64,000 bases of DNA from NCBI RefSeq assembly GCF_008297955.1, contig NZ_VTPY01000006.1:1-64000 (forward strand), in the 5' to 3' direction. Shown here in pieces: positions 59,265-64,000 of this stretch. The stretch's first letter is position 1, and each line of letters starts with the position of its first letter. The stretch comes from Billgrantia pellis (GTDB lineage: Bacteria; Pseudomonadota; Gammaproteobacteria; Pseudomonadales; Halomonadaceae). Under the pieces are notes generated by a model that was given only the letters and a program-made list of their open reading frames with translations, was not told where the DNA came from and searched no databases. Both the position numbers and the translations under genes were made by a program.

Positions 59265-60641
59265 ATGGAAAACAAGGCAAGACTCTTGATGGTAGGCACG
59301 TTTGGCGAAAACCAACAGGATGTTGTCCGAATCATGGAAACCAAGGGTTGGTCGATCAGCGTCGTCCACGATCTGTCGCGAGCCGTCACCCTCTTGGCCC
59401 GGGAAGAATACGATGCAGGCCTGTGCTGTCTGCATGCGCTGTCAGAAAACGAATTGAAGGAGCTGGAACCACTCGTCATGCGTTCCCGCATGGAATGGAT
59501 GGCATTGATCAAGGAAACCGAGCTGGAAAATCCTTTCGTGTGCAAGGCATTGGCGAAGCTCTTCATGGCCTATCAGGTCGAGCCCATTGATATCGAACAG
59601 GTCGATTGCTTGATGAACCATGCCATGGCCATGAAGCAACTCCGGTTCGAGAGAAGCGACCCACTCCTGACGGATGGTGACTCCGAGTTCGAGATGGTGG
59701 GCGCCGCTCCGGTCATGAAAAAGGTTTTCAATACCATCCGGCGTGTCGCCAGCGTCGATGCCCCGGTGTTCATCAGCGGCGAATCCGGTACGGGCAAGGA
59801 ACTCGCTGCGCGCGCCATCCATGAACGCTCCCAACGTGCCTCAGCCCCCTTCGTCCCGGTTAACTGCAGTGCCTTGCCAAGCAGCCTGATCCAATCCGAA
59901 CTGTTCGGTCACGAGAAGGGCGCCTTCACTGGCGCCAGTCAACAGAAGATTGGCCAGATCGAAGCCGCGTCCGGCGGCACTCTTTTTCTCGACGAGATCG
60001 GCGATCTGCCCCTGGAACTCCAGGTCAACTTGCTTCGCTTCCTCGAAGAGAAGACTATCCAGCGCATCGGCGCCCTCGATGAAATCGAGGTCGACGTGCG
60101 TGTGCTCTCAGCGACCCATATCGATTTGGAGAAGGCCGTGGCGGAGGGGCGCTTTCGTGAGGATTTGTATCATCGCCTCAACGTGCTCCAGGTCGATATC
60201 CCGCCGCTGCGGGAACGCCAGGAAGACATCGAGATACTCGCCAGGTTCTTCTTTGATAAATTCATCGAGGAGAAGTCGATGAACGTACGGGGCTTCAGCC
60301 AGGAAGCCCTTGTGCTCATGCGGCAATACCACTGGCCGGGGAATATACGCGAACTGACCAATCGTGTGCGCCGGGCAATGGTGATGTGCGACCAGCGGCT
60401 GATCAAACCGGCGGACCTGGGCCTTGAGCGCCGCACCGCAAAGCGCCATGCGATGACCTTGGAAGAGGCGCGTAACTGCGCCGAGAAGGAGGCGCTGCTC
60501 AGCGCTCTCAATCGCAACAAGCACAAAGTGAAGAAAGCCGCCGACGAGCTGGGTGTGTCGCGGGTCACACTCTATCGGTTAATGGAGAAGCACAACCTCG
60601 AGCGCAAGGGCGTAGGCACTTCATCGCTCACTTCGGCCTGA
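59265..60641 (+). CDS. VpsR-like NtrC-family enhancer-binding regulator
   Basis: A 458-residue AAA+ regulator. Residues 1-125 form a receiver-like domain in which the phospho-acceptor Asp position reads AGLCCL, so no phospho-Asp is seen. Residues about 150-385 are the sigma54-activator ATPase: Walker A GESGTGKE, GHEKGAFTGASQ (GAFTGA kept), LFLDEIGDLP and an arginine-finger region. The C-terminus is a Fis-type helix-turn-helix (KKAADELGVSRVTLYRLMEKH). The pattern resembles Vibrio VpsR, a c-di-GMP-responsive biofilm activator. Its place before csgD suggests it controls the curli genes; that is inference. Confidence 0.85.
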   Translation: MENKARLLMVGTFGENQQDVVRIMETKGWSISVVHDLSRAVTLLAREEYDAGLCCLHALSENELKELEPLVMRSRMEWMALIKETELENPFVCKALAKLFMAYQVEPIDIEQVDCLMNHAMAMKQLRFERSDPLLTDGDSEFEMVGAAPVMKKVFNTIRRVASVDAPVFISGESGTGKELAARAIHERSQRASAPFVPVNCSALPSSLIQSELFGHEKGAFTGASQQKIGQIEAASGGTLFLDEIGDLPLELQVNLLRFLEEKTIQRIGALDEIEVDVRVLSATHIDLEKAVAEGRFREDLYHRLNVLQVDIPPLRERQEDIEILARFFFDKFIEEKSMNVRGFSQEALVLMRQYHWPGNIRELTNRVRRAMVMCDQRLIKPADLGLERRTAKRHAMTLEEARNCAEKEALLSALNRNKHKVKKAADELGVSRVTLYRLMEKHNLERKGVGTSSLTSA

Positions 60642-61367
60642 CGACAGCTCCCTTTCCCTGTGTGCCGCCAGGGAAGGGCAGGATGCGGCAGTCTCGCTTG
60701 GCGACATCTTACACGTATCACTGGCGCTACCGATCGTTGCCGTGGCCCGCATGCCGTCGGTTCCCTGGGTCAGTGACCACTCGGCCATCGCCCCTCGTGC
60801 TAGAGAATCACACCTGAGGACCCGACGAATCCGATGTTGTGCGATGGGACGGGCGGACCGCGGCTGCCCAGGCGCTGTGTGTCCGTTCCTGCTCCGCCAG
60901 GCTACCAGGCTCACGACTGCACGGATGGCACTGCATGCGGTCCACTTTCTTATTTTTCTCATCATCAACGAATCTGCGTGTGTAAAGAACACGAAACAGA
61001 CAAAGCGTTTTCCTATATTGAAGATAGTATCGAAAGGTTCCTCGTGGGCCGAACGAGCGGAAACAAGAGCGAAAAGGAGCAAAGTGGAAACTTAATGTAA
61101 CAATGATTTATGTAAACCATCGCTCACTATTAGTAGGTAATTGAAAACGCATGATTTTCGTCCTGAAAGCAGGGCAATGGTCTCTCCTAAAAGCATTAAG
61201 CACACTAACCCATTGTATTTATTGAAAAACTAAAAGTGATAAGAAAGGCGTATCTTTATTTCAAAAATTTCTTAACACCTTTGGGGTTTTTGGACAAGAA
61301 TCGAAGGGGTAGCATTTCTTTACATTTCTTTACATCACAATTAACTCATAAAGGACGGAGGGGTCTC
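60642..61367 (+). promoter_or_regulatory. Long control region upstream of csgD
   Basis: About 726 bases with no supported gene. A hairpin (CCCTTTCCCTG ... CAGGGAAGGG, 60650-60678) follows the VpsR-like stop. From about 61080 the DNA becomes markedly AT-rich. Just before csgD a 10-base unit CATTTCTTTA is repeated in tandem (61313-61332), and a relative (ATTTCTTAAC) lies at 61267. GGAGGGG (61357-61363) is the csgD ribosome site. Such long AT-rich leaders are typical of csgD, which integrates many regulators; which ones act here is unknown. Confidence 0.6.
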
Positions 61368-62039
61368 ATGGAGAATAAGCCTTATCGGATCATGTTGGTC
61401 ACGGATATCAACCCTCAGTCGAAGCTGTTCATCGAACATCTGCAGGAGCATATCGGCCATGCGGTTACTGCCGTCAGTACCGATGAGTTGCCGCCCCTAG
61501 AGGATGGGCAGGTGGCGTTGGTCATCCTCGACCTCGATCATCTGAGCGAAGCGAGCATGCAGAAATGGCAAGCCGCCGCCGGAGGAAGGGATGAGATCAG
61601 TCTCGCCGCCTTCAATGTTCGCAGCGAGGACCATGCCGTCGAGCTGCTTTCCTCGCTCAACCTCCAAGGAATCTTCTACCGCAACGACAGCGTCGAGCTG
61701 ATCTGCAAGGGACTCGAAGCACTACGGCTCGGCAATCTGTGGATGTCGCGGGCACTGATGTCGCGCATGATCCAGTTGCTACGCCGGCAGCAGATGAACT
61801 CTTATCGGCCCGCCTGCGGCCTGACCCAGCGTGAACTCGAGATCATCGGACTGCTAGGCACCGGTTCGACCAATTCGGAGATCGCCGAAAAACTGTTCGT
61901 CAGCGAACACACGGTCAAATCTCACCTCTACAACATCTTCCGCAAGATCAAGGTACACAATCGCTTGCAGGCGATGAACTGGGCACGGCGCAATTTGTTC
62001 AGCGTTCCACCCAACCACAAGCGAGAAGCGAGGCATTGA
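61368..62039 (+). CDS. csgD: LuxR-type curli/biofilm regulator, CsgD/VpsT family
   Basis: A 223-residue regulator: an atypical receiver domain (1-125) and a LuxR/FixJ HTH (GLTQRELEIIGLLGTGSTNSE, LFVSEHTVKSHLYNIFRKI; residues about 145-210). Residues 125-128 are WMSR, fitting the W[FLM][TS]R c-di-GMP motif of Vibrio VpsT and unlike YFTQ in E. coli CsgD. Followed by csgE, csgF and csgG it is clearly the operon regulator. GGAGGGG precedes ATG 61368; an upstream in-frame start is AT-rich leader. Confidence 0.9.
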   Translation: MENKPYRIMLVTDINPQSKLFIEHLQEHIGHAVTAVSTDELPPLEDGQVALVILDLDHLSEASMQKWQAAAGGRDEISLAAFNVRSEDHAVELLSSLNLQGIFYRNDSVELICKGLEALRLGNLWMSRALMSRMIQLLRRQQMNSYRPACGLTQRELEIIGLLGTGSTNSEIAEKLFVSEHTVKSHLYNIFRKIKVHNRLQAMNWARRNLFSVPPNHKREARH

Positions 62040-62241
62040 CCGAGTGAAGGGTCGCCGTTGTCGACGCACAAACGACAGGCGCCGGCATGGGCTGTCCCGA
62101 AGGCTCCTCGAGTGGCGGTGCGTCCGACATACCGTACGGCCATGGAATGGCCGTACGGCTGCCGCCTCACGGACTTCTTGCCTCTCTCCGGGACACCTCG
62201 ATGAGGCGGAAAAGCCATTCAACATTCAGTCGAGAGCGGTA

Positions 62242-62775
62242 ATGGTTTTCCTACGTGACCTGGCAATGGCTGCCATCCTACTGATTCCCTGCGGCTCCCT
62301 GGCCTGGGCGGAAACGCACGCACCCGCTCCGACCCAACCTGCCGCGCCACCTGAAGCATCGGTCCCCGAAGACTCGCTCGGGGAAGACGACGTATTGGAA
62401 GAGGGAAAGGCGGCAGAAGAGCTTTCACGCCAGTTTCGCCTGGGCGAGCCGGGCCTCTCGGGGGTCATCGTCGACCGGACAATCACCATGATGGGCAAGA
62501 CCTTCTACCGCCGTTTCAGCCAATTGAGCGTCGAGAGTCATATCCTGACCCGTACCACGCTATCCATCCATGAACGACCCGACGCTCGCTGGGGCAGTCA
62601 GGTATGGGTAGCGGAAAACAACCGGATTCTGTTCCAGGCCACGCTGCCACCCCGGCTAAGCGACATCGACCGCTATGCCGAAGCGGCCATCGAGCAAGTG
62701 GAACAGTTGCTGATCCAGCGCTCCATCATGGAGGCCCTGGGGAGCGATCCAGATCTCGCTGATGAAGAAATCTAG
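62242..62775 (+). CDS. csgE: Curli assembly protein CsgE
   Basis: A 177-residue secreted protein with a signal peptide (MAAILLIPCGSLAWA) and a CsgE domain (about 70-165: LSGVIVDRTITMMGKTFYRRF, LTIHERP-like LSIHERPDARWGSQVWV, RSIMEAL). CsgE caps the CsgG pore and guides the amyloid subunits. A Pro/Ala/Glu-rich linker (about residues 25-60) makes it longer than the E. coli protein (129 residues). The gap of 202 bases from csgD has no recognised signal. Confidence 0.88.
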   Translation: MVFLRDLAMAAILLIPCGSLAWAETHAPAPTQPAAPPEASVPEDSLGEDDVLEEGKAAEELSRQFRLGEPGLSGVIVDRTITMMGKTFYRRFSQLSVESHILTRTTLSIHERPDARWGSQVWVAENNRILFQATLPPRLSDIDRYAEAAIEQVEQLLIQRSIMEALGSDPDLADEEI

Positions 62776-62806
62776 AACCAAGGGAATGCACATTGGAGGG
62801 CAACGT

Positions 62807-63229
62807 ATGAATATTCTCTATCGTGTGACAGCACTATGCTTGGGCGCCTTACTCACTTTGGCTGGGATGGCACAGGCTGGGGAGCTGATTTATCGCCCCA
62901 TCAATCCTTCATTCGGAGGGGATCCCCTCCTGGGCAACCACCTGCTCAACAAGGCTCAGGCTCAAGATACCCACAAGGACCCTAATGCCCCCGATTTCGG
63001 AGGCTTCTCGGAAGTGGATTTTTTCTTGCAGGAACTGCGTGCCGATCTGATCAACCGCGCCATCGATGATGCTCTCAAACCCAACAATCCCGGGGGCAGT
63101 GAGAGCGTGATCGACAATTCATCGCTTAATGTCAGGTTTGTCAACGTGGGTCGTGGTGCCTTCCAGATGGTCATTACCGATAAGACAACGAATGAAGTCA
63201 CACGGATCGACTTCGGATTACCATACTGA
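62807..63229 (+). CDS. csgF: Curli assembly protein CsgF
   Basis: A 140-residue secreted protein: signal peptide to about GMAQA, then ELIYRPINPSFGGDPLLGN, the conserved N-terminal segment that inserts into the CsgG channel, and a C-terminal domain ending in ITDKTTNEVTRIDFG-type strands. It couples secretion to nucleation at the cell surface. GGAGGG lies 7 bases before ATG 62807; an in-frame start at 62762 overlaps csgE. Confidence 0.93.
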   Translation: MNILYRVTALCLGALLTLAGMAQAGELIYRPINPSFGGDPLLGNHLLNKAQAQDTHKDPNAPDFGGFSEVDFFLQELRADLINRAIDDALKPNNPGGSESVIDNSSLNVRFVNVGRGAFQMVITDKTTNEVTRIDFGLPY

Positions 63230-63242
63230 GAGAGGCCAGCAC

Positions 63243-64000
63243 ATGAAAGTATTGAGACTCGGTCTGATGATCGGACTGCTATTGTTGGGAGGCTGCGTCG
63301 GTATGGTCACCTCTCCGGAGGGCTTGGAGGGGGCACCGGCAACCCTGGCCCCTCGATCCGGCACCTATGTCGATTTGACCAGTCTGCCGCGTCCGGCCGC
63401 ACCGATCTATACCGCCGTTTACGACTTTAGGGATCAAACCGGTCAGTACCGCCCACAGCCCGCCAGCACCTTTTCCACGGCCGTCACCCAAGGCGGAGCC
63501 GCCATGCTGAGTTCCGCGCTTGCCGATTCCGGCTGGTTCATACCGCTCGAGCGCGTCGGACTCCAGAATCTGCTCACGGAGCGCCGCATTATCCGCGCCA
63601 ACTTGGAGCGTGATGGTCGTGAACAGGAATTGGGTTCTCTCAATGCCGCCCGCATCCTGATGGAAGGGGGAATCATCGCTTACGATTCCAACATGAAGAC
63701 GGGGGGAGTAGGGGCAGAGTACTTCGGCATAGGCTCATCCGGGCAGTACCAAGTGGACCAGGTCACCGTCAATCTGCGTGCCGTGGACATCGCTACCGGA
63801 GAAGTCCTCGGTAACGTTACTACCAGCAAGACGGTTTATTCCTACGAGGTTCGCGCGGGAGTTTATCGTTTTGTCAGTTTCCGACGGCTCTTGGAGGCAG
63901 AAGCCGGCTATACACACAATGAACCCGTGCAAATGGCAGTAATGTCAGCCATTGAATCTGCTGTGATACATCTTGTTACTCAGGGAGTGGACCGAAATTT
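63243..64000 (+). CDS. csgG: Curli secretion channel lipoprotein CsgG (3' end outside window)
   Basis: 252 codons are visible, against 277 in E. coli, so about 25 are missing at the right edge. A lipoprotein signal (LLLLGGC) is followed by TAVYDFRDQTGQYRP, STAVTQGGAAML, GWFIPLERVGLQNLLTERRIIR and GGVGAEYFGIG, all near-identical to CsgG. It forms the nonameric outer-membrane channel for curli subunits. It starts 13 bases after csgF with GAGAGG upstream. csgA/csgB-type subunit genes are not in the window. Confidence 0.96.
   Translation, partial: MKVLRLGLMIGLLLLGGCVGMVTSPEGLEGAPATLAPRSGTYVDLTSLPRPAAPIYTAVYDFRDQTGQYRPQPASTFSTAVTQGGAAMLSSALADSGWFIPLERVGLQNLLTERRIIRANLERDGREQELGSLNAARILMEGGIIAYDSNMKTGGVGAEYFGIGSSGQYQVDQVTVNLRAVDIATGEVLGNVTTSKTVYSYEVRAGVYRFVSFRRLLEAEAGYTHNEPVQMAVMSAIESAVIHLVTQGVDRN

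Noticed and set aside
60720..60760. Possible sigma54 promoter (TGGCGC ... TTGC) upstream of csgD
   Set aside because: Spacing between the GG and GC elements does not fit -24/-12 geometry.
60742..61100. Overlapping short plus-strand frames in the csgD upstream region
   Set aside because: No ribosome site, no signal or domain, two competing frames and biased composition; treated as non-coding control DNA.

Overview
The window is chromosomal DNA from a high-G+C gammaproteobacterium, most likely Halomonas or a close halomonad. This is inferred from gene order (glyQS, gmhB, gyrB-recF-dnaN-dnaA, rpmH-rnpA-yidC-mnmE), from very acidic exported proteins (TctC, DctP, YgfB) and from the family content. 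No 16S rRNA is present to settle the genus. No insertion sequence, prophage, tRNA or CRISPR array was seen.

Region 1 (1-14.5 kb, minus strand) is a complete oxidative uronate/aldarate catabolic block. In transcription order it holds kdgD, tctC-tctB-tctA (TTT transporter), garD, gudD, a decayed second kdgD, dctP-dctQ-dctM (TRAP transporter), gci, gli, udh, a FadR-type GntR regulator and the start of a 2-oxoglutarate semialdehyde dehydrogenase. Together they would take up uronates and hexarates, oxidise uronates to lactones, convert these to 3-deoxy-2-keto-hexarate, and feed glucarate and galactarate in through GudD and GarD to 2-oxoglutarate. Two near-identical promoter/operator modules sit upstream of kdgD and of its pseudogene.

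Region 2 (14.5-29.4 kb) is housekeeping: rsmE, secB and a rhodanese on minus; gpmI, envC and ctpA on plus; ubiI, ubiH, pepP and ygfB on minus; zapA, 6S RNA and ygfA on plus; a 32-codon membrane peptide gene; ilvA and rpiA. Region 3 (29.4-40.8 kb) is a lipopolysaccharide inner-core cluster: waaA, hldE, a heptosyltransferase, kdkA, three further glycosyltransferases, an OpgB-type phosphoglycerol transferase, waaF and hldD. gmhB at 44 kb completes the ADP-heptose pathway.

Region 4 (40.8-55.4 kb) is the replication origin neighbourhood: glyQ-glyS, gmhB, gyrB, recF, dnaN, dnaA, oriC, rpmH, rnpA, yidC, mnmE. Five parS-like ParB sites lie within 4 kb, two of them inside recF. yidD is missing between rnpA and yidC, and mnmG-rsmG-parAB do not follow mnmE.

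Region 5 (55.4-64 kb) has rlmJ, an OmpA-type lipoprotein, hemW and rdgB. These are followed by a curli-type secretion locus: a VpsR-like enhancer-binding protein, a long AT-rich control region, then csgD, csgE, csgF and csgG (cut by the window end). The CsgD homologue carries a VpsT-like WMSR motif, suggesting direct c-di-GMP control of the amyloid genes. The most interesting items are the kdgD pseudogene with its retained promoter, the parS sites embedded in recF, and the VpsR/VpsT-style wiring of a curli operon.
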